Shown in pieces: positions 17,128 to 26,690 of a DNA stretch of 64,000 nt; the stretch's first letter is position 1, and every line of letters begins with the position of its first letter. Under the pieces are notes generated by a model. That model did no database searches, was not told the DNA's origin, and saw only the letters and a list, made by a program, of their open reading frames with translations. This DNA comes from Mucilaginibacter sp. (GTDB lineage Bacteria; Bacteroidota; Bacteroidia; Sphingobacteriales; Sphingobacteriaceae): positions 87,020 to 151,019 of the forward strand of contig NZ_JAQBOC010000007.1 of the NCBI RefSeq assembly GCF_028288225.1. The letters are read 5' to 3'. The position numbers were made by a program, and so were the translations under genes.

Positions 17128-19665
17128 ATGCAAAAACCCCTTATCCCCGTAATTAATTTCCTGTTTGGCCTTTTTATAGTTGCTTTTACCTGCGGCAATG
17201 CACAGGCTAACACACCAGTTATTCATAAAACCCCTAAACCTGCATGGATCTCCGCATGTAAACCTTATGATAAAAGGCCATCAGAACGGAACATCCGCAA
17301 TGGCGCTTATGGCGAACTTGTTGAAGAACAGATTAATGTAGAAGAAAAAGCAGTTTATAATCATGTTATTACAGCCATAGTTTCCGAATCGGGCGTTCAA
17401 AGCAATTCCGAGGTTTCTGTAAGCTTCGATCCTTCTTTTGAAAGGTTGGACTTTCATGAATTAACGGTATGGCGCAATAATAAGCCGCAAAACCGCTTAA
17501 TTTTAACGGCATTTAAAATGCTGCCCGAAGAAAACGAACTTGATAAATTTATTTACAACGGAACATATTCAGCAAAATATATCCTGCCGGATATCCGCAA
17601 GGGCGACAGGATTGAATACTCATACACCATTACAGGAAGAAACCCGATTTTTGATAAATTTACCCGGAGCATTTATTTCCAGGGATCTGATCTGATTGTG
17701 CATCAATATACAACGCTGTTGTTCGCTGCCGGAAGGAGCATCAATATTAAACCATATAACCTGTTGTCGCAACCCAAGGTGTCGGTTACCGGCGGGCTCA
17801 AACGCTATGAGTGGGAAGATTTCCAGGTGCCCGGCATCTCCACAAATAAATTCCAGCCAAAATGGGTTAATCAATATGCGCATGCACAGGTAAGCGAATA
17901 CAACAATTGGGAACAGATAATTGACTGGGGACTAAAAATAAACCCGATACAAACCTCATTTGCCGGCGAGTTGGCAGATAGCGTAACCAACCTTAAAAAG
18001 CAATACGGAAAAGATAAGGAAAAATATTTCAGGGCTGCGGTAATGCTGGTGCAGGATGAGGTTAGATATATGGGCATTGAAACCGGCCCGTATTCGCACA
18101 AAGCCAATAGGCCTGATAAAGTATTTAAACAACGCTATGGTGATTGTAAAGACAAGTCTCTTTTGCTGGCATCTATCCTGAATGCAGGCGGAATTGAGGC
18201 ACACATGGCATTGCTGAACACTGATTTGCTTGATAAAATTGACGATTTTATTCCTTCCCCATCAATATTTGACCATGCTGTTGTTGTTGCAACAGTGAAT
18301 AATAAGCAAGTATGGGTTGATGCTACTATGTCAAACCAAAGGGGAAAAGGAACCGATCTTTATTTTCCGCCATATCTTAAAGGGCTGGTTTTAAAAGCAG
18401 GCGGCGATAACCTAACGGATATTAAGCAATCAAAAACCGGCAGGGCAAGCATTGTTGAAAAATATGATATTAAGGATGAGTTTGCCCCGGTTAAATTCAT
18501 TGTTACTTCAACCTATTCACTGGATAGGGCTGATGATGTAAGGGATGAAATTGCGACAACAGGGATAGCTCAACTGGAAAAAAGCTACCTGGAATATTAT
18601 TCAAAAACATATAACAAAATTGAAGCGGCAGATTCGATCATAATAAAAGATGACCAATCAAAAAATGAGCTTACTACCATTGAAAGTTATAAGATAACCA
18701 ATTTCTTTAAACGCGATTCTGTTAAGGGGAAATACACAGCTGATTTTTACGCAGATGATATATACAGGCAATTGCCCGATGTAAATGGCCAGGTAAAAAC
18801 GCCGGTATCCGTTACCTATCCATATAATATGGATTATACAATTAAGGTAAACTTGCACAATGGGTGGGATATAGAGAATGAGCACAATGAGATAACCCGG
18901 AATGCCTATAAATTTATTAGCGACAAAACAGTTTCAGGAAATGAGCTGGCCTTGCGCTACCAGTTTACTTACTTTAAAAATTATATCCCATTAAACGAAT
19001 TAACTGCGTTTAAAAAAGATGTTAAAGATTTGGAAGGCGATAAGCTTTCGTACCGTTTTTATTACATCCCCGACATTAAAAAAGTGCCGTTCCGGCTAAA
19101 CTACTTAATGTTGATAATTACTTTAATAGTAACGTGTGCTTTTGCTTACGCCGGGTTAAAGATCTTTAAGAGGGAAACAACAAACCGGCAATATTTCATT
19201 TCAACAGGCCCTGCTTTAGGTGGCTGGCTTATCTGGCTGATGATCGTGTTAATATCGACCTCTTTAGGCATTATAAAAATTTTATTAGATGACGGCTTTT
19301 ACACACTTAGCCAATGGGATTTGATCACTACAGGTATAGCCGGTAAAATGCACAAGGCTTTCCTGGTATTTGACGTAACAGGGTACATATCCATGGTATG
19401 CTTTTCTACGTTTTGCGTGATGTTGATGTTTAAGAAGAGGGATATTACCCCGCATTACATAAAAATGTATTATGCATTTGTTATTGCGTTTCTTTTTTTA
19501 GACTATTTCTTTAACGCATTTGTTCAGAATGATTTTTCAAATTATAGGGTCGCGCAAATTATAAAAGCGATAGTTGTTGCCGTCGTTTGGACATATTATT
19601 TAAACGTATCCACCCGCGTAAAACAAACATTTGTGGTGCCGTACAAGGCCGGGGAAGTTGTCTGA
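17128..19665 (+). CDS. Secreted DUF3857 / transglutaminase-like membrane protein
   Basis: I place the start at 17128 (MQKPLIP), which begins a clear signal peptide ending near GNAQA; an in-frame ATG 87 bases upstream falls in the flanking repeat and is unlikely. The protein is 845 residues. The first 300 residues match the DUF3857 arrangement. The transglutaminase core follows, with YGDCKDKS (Cys340), a His in FDHAVVV and an Asp in WVDAT, so the Cys-His-Asp triad is intact. The C-terminus has four or five membrane helices from about residue 655. In this phylum such proteins are periplasmic and membrane-attached; the substrate is unknown. It is monocistronic. Confidence 0.85.
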   Translation: MQKPLIPVINFLFGLFIVAFTCGNAQANTPVIHKTPKPAWISACKPYDKRPSERNIRNGAYGELVEEQINVEEKAVYNHVITAIVSESGVQSNSEVSVSFDPSFERLDFHELTVWRNNKPQNRLILTAFKMLPEENELDKFIYNGTYSAKYILPDIRKGDRIEYSYTITGRNPIFDKFTRSIYFQGSDLIVHQYTTLLFAAGRSINIKPYNLLSQPKVSVTGGLKRYEWEDFQVPGISTNKFQPKWVNQYAHAQVSEYNNWEQIIDWGLKINPIQTSFAGELADSVTNLKKQYGKDKEKYFRAAVMLVQDEVRYMGIETGPYSHKANRPDKVFKQRYGDCKDKSLLLASILNAGGIEAHMALLNTDLLDKIDDFIPSPSIFDHAVVVATVNNKQVWVDATMSNQRGKGTDLYFPPYLKGLVLKAGGDNLTDIKQSKTGRASIVEKYDIKDEFAPVKFIVTSTYSLDRADDVRDEIATTGIAQLEKSYLEYYSKTYNKIEAADSIIIKDDQSKNELTTIESYKITNFFKRDSVKGKYTADFYADDIYRQLPDVNGQVKTPVSVTYPYNMDYTIKVNLHNGWDIENEHNEITRNAYKFISDKTVSGNELALRYQFTYFKNYIPLNELTAFKKDVKDLEGDKLSYRFYYIPDIKKVPFRLNYLMLIITLIVTCAFAYAGLKIFKRETTNRQYFISTGPALGGWLIWLMIVLISTSLGIIKILLDDGFYTLSQWDLITTGIAGKMHKAFLVFDVTGYISMVCFSTFCVMLMFKKRDITPHYIKMYYAFVIAFLFLDYFFNAFVQNDFSNYRVAQIIKAIVVAVVWTYYLNVSTRVKQTFVVPYKAGEVV

Positions 19666-19695
19666 GCCAGGATGTCTGTCACACCAAACTTTTTT

Positions 19696-19729
19696 AACCA
19701 TGATTAAAGGATTTAGGGATGAACATGAT
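19696..19729 (+). repeat. 34-bp direct repeat, copy 2
   Basis: Identical to 17018-17051, 30 bases after the transglutaminase stop. It could be a dispersed intergenic element or the scar of a recombination or insertion event that brought in the gene. Confidence 0.8.
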
Positions 19730-19847
19730 CAAAGCATCAGGAAATCTTCCATCAGGCTAATCACGGTTCAAAACTCCCATTAGCCCCTTGCAGTAAATAT
19801 TTACGCCGATATGATAATTCCCCGTTCCGTTAAATAACTATTGCCTG

Positions 19848-19882
19848 TATATTTGTAAGGCAAACTTATAAGTTTACCTTAC
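19848..19882 (+). promoter_or_regulatory. marR-type promoter (-7 box) overlapping a 28-bp palindromic operator
   Basis: TATATTTG at 19848-19855 is a good -7 box. Immediately after it, 19855-19882 is a near-perfect palindrome (GTAAGGCAAACTTATAAG then TTTACCTTAC) with one mismatched pair. It ends 7 bases before the MarR-family ATG. The location over the transcription start suggests autorepression. Confidence 0.75.
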
Positions 19883-19889
19883 TATTTAA

Positions 19890-20327
19890 ATGGACGATAA
19901 TAAAGACATTCAATTTGCTTCCGACCTGCGAAATGTAATAACCAGGCTGATAAAGAAGCTCCGGAAGCAATCGCCAACCGGGTCACAGCTTTCACTAACC
20001 GAAAGGTCGACCATGGCTTTACTTGATCAAAATAAAAAAATGCTGCCCAGCGAACTGGCCGCTGCAGAGATGATCACCAATCAATCCATGTCGCAGGTAT
20101 TGAACCATTTGTTTGAGCTTGGCTACATTATCCGCACAGCATCAACCACAGATAAAAGAAAAGTAAACATCTCCCTGTCTGAGCTTGGTGAAAGCACCCT
20201 GCTGCAGTTTCGGCATGAGCGCAACGAATGGCTGGCAAATGCAATAGCAATTGCCTGTACGCCTGAAGAAAAGAAGGTGCTTCAACAAGCGATAGGTGCT
20301 TTAAGTAAGGTGATTGATTTGAAGTGA
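19890..20327 (+). CDS. MarR-family transcriptional regulator
   Basis: A 145-residue winged-helix protein. The recognition region reads MLPSELAAAEMITNQSMSQV (about residues 51-70), followed by the wing TASTTDKRKVNISL, where the D-(K/R)-R motif is the MarR hallmark. It likely binds the 28-bp palindrome directly upstream and represses itself and perhaps the MFS exporter gene 220 bases downstream on the same strand. The ligand is unknown; small aromatic compounds are usual for the family. Confidence 0.88.
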   Translation: MDDNKDIQFASDLRNVITRLIKKLRKQSPTGSQLSLTERSTMALLDQNKKMLPSELAAAEMITNQSMSQVLNHLFELGYIIRTASTTDKRKVNISLSELGESTLLQFRHERNEWLANAIAIACTPEEKKVLQQAIGALSKVIDLK

Positions 20328-20352
20328 GCTTGGTCTGAAAGACCAGTCCACG

Positions 20353-20502
20353 CGTCATTGCGAGGAACGAAGCAAACTCTGCACTTGCAAATCATGAACC
20401 GGAAAGCCATGTGGCAATCAAACAGCCGGCAGATCCAGGTCACCAGGTAATTTATCCTTCGTGATTGTCCTTCGCAGAGTTGCTTCGTTCCTCGCAATGA
20501 CG
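20353..20502. repeat. Inverted repeat pair between marR and MFS genes
   Basis: Arms 20353-20382 and 20474-20502 (beginning CGTCATTGCGAGGAACGAAG; the other arm ends CCTCGCAATGACG) are reverse complements apart from one extra base. The 91-base interior has no gene. This is a widespread type of intergenic palindromic element and here it separates the regulator from the exporter. Confidence 0.7.
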
Positions 20503-20549
20503 GGTTTAGAATAAGTAAAGTGCAGCGAAGCAGAAAAAAGATTTAATTA

Positions 20550-21830
20550 ATGACAACAGAAACTATAAAAACATTCAGAACATTTAAAGCTTTTAAAAGC
20601 CGTAATTACAGGTTATACTTTGTGGGCCAATCAGTTTCGCTGATTGGTACCTGGATGCAGAAGACCGCGGTTAGCTGGGTAATTTACGCGCTAACACATT
20701 CAACCCTAATGCTGGGGGTAACACTGTTTGCCAGCCTTTTCCCTTCATTTTTATTTTCATTGATCGGCGGTGTTGTGTCTGACAGGTATGACCGTTACCG
20801 GGTATTGCTCACCACGCAGGTAGCATCATTGATCCAGGCTGCGCTGCTGGCAATTTTAATATTGTTAAAACATTACCAGGTTTGGGAAATTATAAGCCTG
20901 AGTGTATTATTAGGGATCATTAATGCCTTTGATGTGCCTGCCAGGCAATCGCTGGTTTATGAAATGATCGAGGATAAAAAGGATCTGCCAAATGCGCTGG
21001 CGTTAAATTCATCCATGGTAAACCTGTCGCGCATTGTTGGGCCGGCAATTGCCGGGATAGTTTTAGAAAGCCTGGGCGATGGTGTTTGTTTTTTATTAAA
21101 TGCTCTGAGTTTTATTGCGGTTATAGCATCGCTGATGATGATGAAGCTGCCCAAATACATTAGAAGAGAACATCCTAAAAACGTATTCGGCGAGCTTAAA
21201 GAAGGTATGGCCTATATAAAACGTACACCATCAATTGCCTTTGTATTGGTTATGCTGGCCCTCATTAGTTTAATGGTGCTGCCCTTCAGCACCCTGATCC
21301 CTTATTATGCAAAAGACGTTTTTAACGGAACGGCATCCACTTTTGGCGTTATTGATAGCTTTATAGGGCTTGGCGCATTCTTAGGGGCAATATTTTTGGC
21401 ATCGCAAAAAGCCGGGGCTAACTTAAAAAAGATCCTGTTTATAAATACCATGGTATTTGGCGCCGGGCTTATTTTATTCTCGCACGAGCATAGCTATCCG
21501 CTGGCGCTGGCTTTTGTGACGGTAGCCGGTTTTGGCATGATGTCGCAAATTACCGTGAGTAACACACTGATCCAAACCACGGTAGCACCGCACATGCGCG
21601 GCCGGGTGATCAGCTATTATGCCATGGCCTTTTTCGGGATGCAGCCATTGGGCGGCCTACTGGTCGGGATCGTCTCAAAATGGATTGGAGCGGCAGACAC
21701 ACTGATGCTTGAAGGCATTGCAGCATTGCTGATAGGTTTACTGCACTGGCGCTACTTACGCCGCGAAAAACTAAAACATGAACAGGGCCTGGTTTTGAAG
21801 GTAGAAGAGCCGTCTATGCAAGCGGTTTGA
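20550..21830 (+). CDS. MFS exporter (EntS-like subfamily)
   Basis: 426 residues with about 12 hydrophobic helices. Family markers include FRNYRLYFVGQS-like text near the start (SRNYRLYFVGQSVSLIGTW), GGVVSDRYDRYRVL in the first cytoplasmic loop (motif A) and DVPARQSLVYEM, as in the MFS_3 group with enterobactin exporter EntS and related drug exporters. It probably exports a small molecule across the inner membrane by proton antiport; the substrate is unknown. It follows the MarR gene, a common regulator-exporter pairing. The ATG at 20550 gives an N-terminus typical of the group. Confidence 0.88.
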   Translation: MTTETIKTFRTFKAFKSRNYRLYFVGQSVSLIGTWMQKTAVSWVIYALTHSTLMLGVTLFASLFPSFLFSLIGGVVSDRYDRYRVLLTTQVASLIQAALLAILILLKHYQVWEIISLSVLLGIINAFDVPARQSLVYEMIEDKKDLPNALALNSSMVNLSRIVGPAIAGIVLESLGDGVCFLLNALSFIAVIASLMMMKLPKYIRREHPKNVFGELKEGMAYIKRTPSIAFVLVMLALISLMVLPFSTLIPYYAKDVFNGTASTFGVIDSFIGLGAFLGAIFLASQKAGANLKKILFINTMVFGAGLILFSHEHSYPLALAFVTVAGFGMMSQITVSNTLIQTTVAPHMRGRVISYYAMAFFGMQPLGGLLVGIVSKWIGAADTLMLEGIAALLIGLLHWRYLRREKLKHEQGLVLKVEEPSMQAV

Positions 21831-21858
21831 TAAAATCACCCAAACTTTTTTTCTGATT

Positions 21859-22251
21859 TTAGTTACCGGCCGGCGGATGTATAGTACTATCACTCATGTC
21901 TATCTTTAACTGTGAAGACTGGGTAACATATATGGCAGATTTGCCATTATAATCAACAATTTTACCGGTTACGCAAACGTTGCGGCCTTTAAAATCGGTC
22001 TCGGGATGCCATTTAAATTTCGGGTTTTCGGGCCCTTTAACCAATACGGTTAAATACTGACCGGTTTCGCTGCCAAGGTATAATAGTGTAGTGTTTGAAC
22101 CACTAACCACTTCGGTATTGTAAACCTTATCGCAGATCATTATTGTTTCACCGGCATGTTTTGCCGCATCCTTAGCGGCAATTTTTTTTTGTGCCGAACA
22201 GCTAAATGCCAGCAGCATCATAAATACGGGGGTTAAAACTAATGATCTCAT
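21859..22251 (-). CDS. Small secreted (lipo)protein, possibly OB-fold
   Basis: 130 residues. The N-terminus is a signal peptide ending LLAFSCSAQ, where the Cys may be lipidated. The mature part is predicted beta-rich, with a GKIVDYNGKSAIYV strand pair that resembles small OB-fold proteins (inference). It is 28 bases from, and convergent with, the MFS gene stop. No named family recognised. Confidence 0.7.
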   Translation of the reverse strand: MRSLVLTPVFMMLLAFSCSAQKKIAAKDAAKHAGETIMICDKVYNTEVVSGSNTTLLYLGSETGQYLTVLVKGPENPKFKWHPETDFKGRNVCVTGKIVDYNGKSAIYVTQSSQLKIDMSDSTIHPPAGN

Positions 22252-22417
22252 TAAATAAAGTTAGTGAATTAAAGGCATATGTATAAACGCTGATAATTAA
22301 AAAGAATTGTAATAACACCCATCTTATTGCGGTCAGCAAAATAGTAAATTGCAATTTTCTCCGCTTCCGCTTTCAGCCGGGCGGGTAAATCTTCATGCCT
22401 GGCGTTTTCCTTTTTCC

Positions 22418-23824
22418 TTACATCACCACATTCACCTTAAGTTGCCCGTCCGACAGGGTTCTGATGATTAGCTTTTCGGCAGTTGGATAAATAGCCTCTA
22501 TATCCAGATTCTTTATGGTTACTACTGAGCGGGTATTATTACCAAGATCGCGGCTCAGCTCTTTTTGCAGCCTGGTTTTACTGTCGGCAATAAATTGTGT
22601 GAAATTGTAGGTGGCCCTTTGGCGGATCATATCGGTTATTTTACCGTTGAACATCCATTTGGCAACTTTAAGCATCCAGGCTTTTGTTTGCAGGTCAAAA
22701 CTCAGGTCAGGAAAAGACAGCTTATGAGTAACCGCATTATAATTTGGTGTGCCAACCAGGTAAATTGTACCCGTGCTGGTTCCTTTAAAATCAACCTGCA
22801 TAACAATTTGTTTACCAATGCCATAAATCTTGGTTTTATCAACAATAAATTCATTGCCTGCAACCTTTGAGCCCTGGCCAGCCACTTGCTGGTTTACTAT
22901 ATTGGTGAGATGATCGTAATTCTCCAGCAAGTCCAGATAAACATTAAAGCCGTTTGCAGGCTTATAAGCTGTTAAATTTGGTAATGGCTTTGGCAGCGGC
23001 GGAGCGCTTACCGTGGTTACAACCGGTTTTGCAGACAAGCCCACCGAAAATGTAAGTAACGAACCATTTAAATTAAAACTGCTTAACCGTACCGACTGCG
23101 GATTGATGGACACATAACCCACATCGCCTACTTTGGTTTCGGTGGTAAGGTTTTTCCATATTTCCGCAATCATCGGTTTAATATCATAAGCCGCAATTTT
23201 AGCATCAACCTGCTTTCCAAGGTCGTTTAACGGGCCGCTTATATACTGAATCAGCCTGTCGGTAACGTCAATGTTTCCCAAAAACACGTTGCAGCGGTCA
23301 ATCGGTTTGGGGGCAGGATATAAAATGGTTTTAGATTGTAAATGATAATCGGGCATAACATTTATAACCGATCTATATGATATTTCCATCCTCCTTGGCG
23401 GCTCATTACCCACACCGCATTGTGCAGCTACAGTTGGTACTATACATTGTTGCCCCTGGCCAAAAACAACGGCACATTTTGCACAATAGGATGCTGTGAA
23501 ACCATAGCTGCCGGTAAACTTTAAGTTAACGGTATTATTACTCCCCGTGATTGTGAAAGGTGTGCGGGTGAAAGTATAAGCATAGCTTAACCCCTCGCAC
23601 GCCTGTTTGTTTCCTGAATATTTATGTGATACCGAATTTTCGGCCTGGGTAAAATAGCTTTTCAAATCAACTGTAACAGGCACCTCAACATTGGAGACCG
23701 GCTGAATGAGTTTTGGAATGTCAACTTCAGTTTTGGCCGGGGCAAGGGGCTTAAGTGTACCGCAAGAGGTAAGTACTAACAGCAGTATTAATACCGCAAA
23801 AAATTGGTTTGGTTTAAGTTTCAT
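22418..23824 (-). CDS. DUF4403-family lipoprotein
   Basis: The start at ATG 23824 gives MKLKPNQFF..., a signal peptide with lipobox LTSC (Cys about 20); an ATG 33 bases upstream would place a cytoplasmic extension before the signal. The mature protein is about 450 residues, beta-rich, with NVEVPVTVDL near the start and repeated YP/PF strand motifs typical of DUF4403, a lipid-binding-like family of Bacteroidota. An unusual Cys-rich insert (YCAKCAV...QC...QCG, about residues 108-135) is noted. It is probably anchored in the outer membrane facing the periplasm. Role unknown. Confidence 0.8.
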   Translation of the reverse strand: MKLKPNQFFAVLILLLVLTSCGTLKPLAPAKTEVDIPKLIQPVSNVEVPVTVDLKSYFTQAENSVSHKYSGNKQACEGLSYAYTFTRTPFTITGSNNTVNLKFTGSYGFTASYCAKCAVVFGQGQQCIVPTVAAQCGVGNEPPRRMEISYRSVINVMPDYHLQSKTILYPAPKPIDRCNVFLGNIDVTDRLIQYISGPLNDLGKQVDAKIAAYDIKPMIAEIWKNLTTETKVGDVGYVSINPQSVRLSSFNLNGSLLTFSVGLSAKPVVTTVSAPPLPKPLPNLTAYKPANGFNVYLDLLENYDHLTNIVNQQVAGQGSKVAGNEFIVDKTKIYGIGKQIVMQVDFKGTSTGTIYLVGTPNYNAVTHKLSFPDLSFDLQTKAWMLKVAKWMFNGKITDMIRQRATYNFTQFIADSKTRLQKELSRDLGNNTRSVVTIKNLDIEAIYPTAEKLIIRTLSDGQLKVNVVM

Positions 23825-24076
23825 TATTAGGGGTAAAATTAGCCCTCGCTTCGCCAATGTCGCGTGGATTTGGCTGTAAAAATAATAAAGCTTTACGTTT
23901 CCCGGTCAGAATATATTTGGTTTTGTTAAGATAAAAATCAGGTTAGCACATTAATCTGAAACCAACAACAGCTCCAGGCATTTTTCAAGCCATGAAAAGG
24001 CAACATTCGTCAGCGCAAGGCAATGCGCTGTGTTATGTATTTACCGCAAACCGCGCTAATCTCAAACCGTATCCGT

Positions 24077-24113
24077 AAAAAAAAGCCGCCATATGTTTTA
24101 CACATATGGCGGC
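24077..24113 (-). terminator. Intrinsic terminator of the small basic protein gene
   Basis: Stem GCCGCCATATG/CATATGGCGGC with a 7-base loop; read on the minus strand it is followed by eight T residues. It lies 20 bases beyond the stop of the 24.1 kb gene. Confidence 0.85.
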
Positions 24114-24134
24114 CCTCTATCAAAAACAGATGGT

Positions 24135-24320
24135 TTATTTCTGTTTTACAACCGTAGAATCTTTTTTCTTGGTGGTTGTGTCTTTTTTCATTGGTCTGTT
24201 TTTCTTTTTCTTAGTGGTATCAGTTTGCATGGTTGATTTAACTGTGCTTACTGTAGCGTGTGCATACACACTTCCGAATGAGATTGCTGCTAAAGCAATC
24301 ATGCTAATTAGTTTTTTCAT
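24135..24320 (-). CDS. Small secreted Lys/Thr-rich protein
   Basis: 61 residues from ATG 24320. A signal peptide (MKKLISMIALAAISFGSVYA) is followed by about 40 residues made almost only of Lys, Thr, Asp, Ser and Val (runs such as KKKK and TTTKKKD). It is followed by a strong terminator, which supports its being a real transcript. It is probably exported, disordered and strongly basic. Function unknown. Confidence 0.65.
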   Translation of the reverse strand: MKKLISMIALAAISFGSVYAHATVSTVKSTMQTDTTKKKKNRPMKKDTTTKKKDSTVVKQK

Positions 24321-24878
24321 GGGTTTTTTCAATTTTGTTATAAAAGGTATATATATATTGATGCCATAAAGTTAATTTCTTATTAACTACTTAATAATCA
24401 ATTGTTTATATAACATTACACTACAATCAATGTGTGGACTTTCTCCACAAACTGACGAACATTTCAACAATTGTTTGAAATGGAAAATCTGGTAAAAAAC
24501 CAAAATAGCGCCGGAGGGCCCGCATATCTTCTTTAAAAATCAGGAAGACCTCATTTATAGTTAATTCTTTAAGCCGTTTCAAACAGATCAATCCCGGCAT
24601 GGTAGCCGGGCTAAAGACATAAAACCAGCATATAAAAAACATTAAATCCAAAATACAGGTCGGTTTTAAAGAAAATAAAATAAATAAAAAGAAAACTATA
24701 TTGTACCCCAACAAAAAAATCATAAATTTACTAATACAACATTAGAATGTATTTTTTAAATACCGCAGACTACTGTTAACCTTATCATCCGCTTATACAA
24801 TGGTGTTTGTGTTAAACACGTTTTGTTTCTCTTAAAACGATGATAAAGCGTTTTGTTGCCTGCTTTGGAACCTAAACA
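24321..24878. other. Intergenic, mostly featureless
   Basis: An open frame on the minus strand (24427-24723, 98 codons) is hydrophobic at its N-terminus but has no recognisable domain, ribosome site or context, so I do not call it. A short hairpin GTGTTTGTGTTAAACAC at about 24803-24819 lies upstream of the histidine kinase gene. I see nothing else. Confidence 0.5.
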
Positions 24879-26687
24879 ATGCACAAATACAATATGATGA
24901 AAAAGAAACGTTTCTTGTTTAACCGGCTATCTATACAACAGCGCCTCCCCGTTTTAATCTGCATTTTATTATTGTTTGCAATTGTAATATATGGCCTTGC
25001 AAACTATTATAGTTTAAAGAAGGCCGCTTTAATAATTGGCAAAGAGCACCTTACGTCACTTACCAGCCAAATGAATGGATCGCTTGGGCGATCGGCCCAA
25101 ACTCTTAAAAAAATCGAAAACAGCACTGCTGCTCAAACTTCTGTGATCCAATACCTTAAATCTGGCGGAAAGGAATTTCGTCCGGAAGCATCAGATGCGC
25201 TTGATAAGATAGCCAGGGATACTACCTGGGTTTCATTAGAATTAATAAATGCACAATTCCAGCCCGTTCTCCGCTCCGGCAAATCCACTATTAATATCCC
25301 CGGTAATATAAAAGACATTGTATCTTCCTTGCATGTTGGCACTGATTCTGCAAAAGTTGGAAAAATTTACAAAATAAAAAACGGCGTTTATTTCCCAATT
25401 ATAGCTGCTGTGAGTGACAAAAAGCGAGTAATTGGCTATATAATTACCTGGAAATCGCTGTTAGTTACCCCGAAAGCTGTGGAAGAGTTTTCGCAGGTTG
25501 TAGGCATAGGGGCTGATTTTTATGTGGGCAATACCGATGGAAGCCTCTGGACAAATTTAATTAGGCCCCTGCCCGGAGTGCCTTTTAAAATTAACCGCAT
25601 AAATGAAATAATAAGCTACGCGGGCTCAAATGGCGATGCAATGATTGTAAGCCCGCAATTAATACCCAATACCCCATGGGTGATTGCAATTGCATTTTCA
25701 GAAAGAAATATACTAAAGGGAATAACAACTTTTGTTAACTGGATAATTGTTATTGGTGTAGTGCTGATGGGCATTGGCATTTTTGCAGCATGGGTAATGA
25801 GCGGAAACATTATAAGGCCGCTTAAGGAACTTACAGAGGCAGCAACCGCCATTACACAGGGGAACTACACTGCTTCTGTTTCTATGGATTTTAATCAGAA
25901 TGATGAAATAGGAAAACTGGCAGGTGCTTTTAACAGTATGACCGCGCAAATTTATCAAATGCACAATGACCTTGAAAATAAAGTTATAGAGCGCACTTCA
26001 CAGCTGGAAAATGTTAATAAAGAGCTTGAAGCTTTTTCATACTCCGTTTCGCATGATCTAAGGACCCCTCTTCGTGCCATCAACGGGTACTCAATAATGT
26101 TTAAGGAAGATTATGGAGATGTACTGGATGCCGAAGGGAACAGGATCCTTCAAAATATTATTCTAAATGCCAAAATGATGGGTAAGCTGATTGATGACCT
26201 GCTATCTTTTTCGCGTTTGGGTAAAAAAGATTTGACACTAACCACCATTAATATGCAACAGATGGCCGAAAGTGTAGTGAATGATTTGCTGCAGCATGAG
26301 CCTGAGGATAAATATCGTATTATAATTACTTCATTGCCACCGGTTGAAACGGATGCTGTTATGATAAAACAGGTGTTTTTAAATTTAATAAGCAACGCCA
26401 TAAAGTATTCCGCAAAAAAGGATACCCCGGAAATAGAAATAGGGTTTAAAGATGAAGAAACCCAAATTACCTATTATATAAAGGATAATGGTGCAGGCTT
26501 TGATATGGCTTATGCAAATAAATTATTTGGCGTTTTTCAGCGCCTTCATTCGCAGGAAGAGTTTGAGGGTACCGGTGTCGGCCTTGCGCTGGTTAAGCGG
26601 ATAATAGATAAACATAAAGGAGAGATTTGGGCGGAAGGCGAAGAACGTAATGGCGCAACATTTTATTTTAGCTTACCTAAAAAATAA
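24879..26687 (+). CDS. Membrane sensor histidine kinase (periplasmic sensor, HAMP, HisKA, HATPase)
   Basis: 602 residues. A membrane helix at about 25-47, a periplasmic sensor domain to about 280 with a dCache-like layout, a second helix at about 284-309, HAMP (RPLKELTEAATAITQGNY), then HisKA with YSVSHDLRTPLRA (phospho-acceptor His392) and a HATPase domain with NLISNAIKYS (N box), DNGAGFDM and GTGVGLALVKRI. All catalytic boxes are intact. ATGs at 24894 and 24897 are alternative starts. It is followed 3 bases later by a single-domain response regulator, its likely partner, so the two form a coupled pair. Confidence 0.9.
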   Translation: MHKYNMMKKKRFLFNRLSIQQRLPVLICILLLFAIVIYGLANYYSLKKAALIIGKEHLTSLTSQMNGSLGRSAQTLKKIENSTAAQTSVIQYLKSGGKEFRPEASDALDKIARDTTWVSLELINAQFQPVLRSGKSTINIPGNIKDIVSSLHVGTDSAKVGKIYKIKNGVYFPIIAAVSDKKRVIGYIITWKSLLVTPKAVEEFSQVVGIGADFYVGNTDGSLWTNLIRPLPGVPFKINRINEIISYAGSNGDAMIVSPQLIPNTPWVIAIAFSERNILKGITTFVNWIIVIGVVLMGIGIFAAWVMSGNIIRPLKELTEAATAITQGNYTASVSMDFNQNDEIGKLAGAFNSMTAQIYQMHNDLENKVIERTSQLENVNKELEAFSYSVSHDLRTPLRAINGYSIMFKEDYGDVLDAEGNRILQNIILNAKMMGKLIDDLLSFSRLGKKDLTLTTINMQQMAESVVNDLLQHEPEDKYRIIITSLPPVETDAVMIKQVFLNLISNAIKYSAKKDTPEIEIGFKDEETQITYYIKDNGAGFDMAYANKLFGVFQRLHSQEEFEGTGVGLALVKRIIDKHKGEIWAEGEERNGATFYFSLPKK

Positions 26688-26690
26688 ATT

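Noticed and set aside
24427..24723. A 98-codon minus-strand open frame with a hydrophobic N-terminus
   Set aside because: No domain, no recognisable ribosome site and no context; plausible by chance in A/T-rich sequence.
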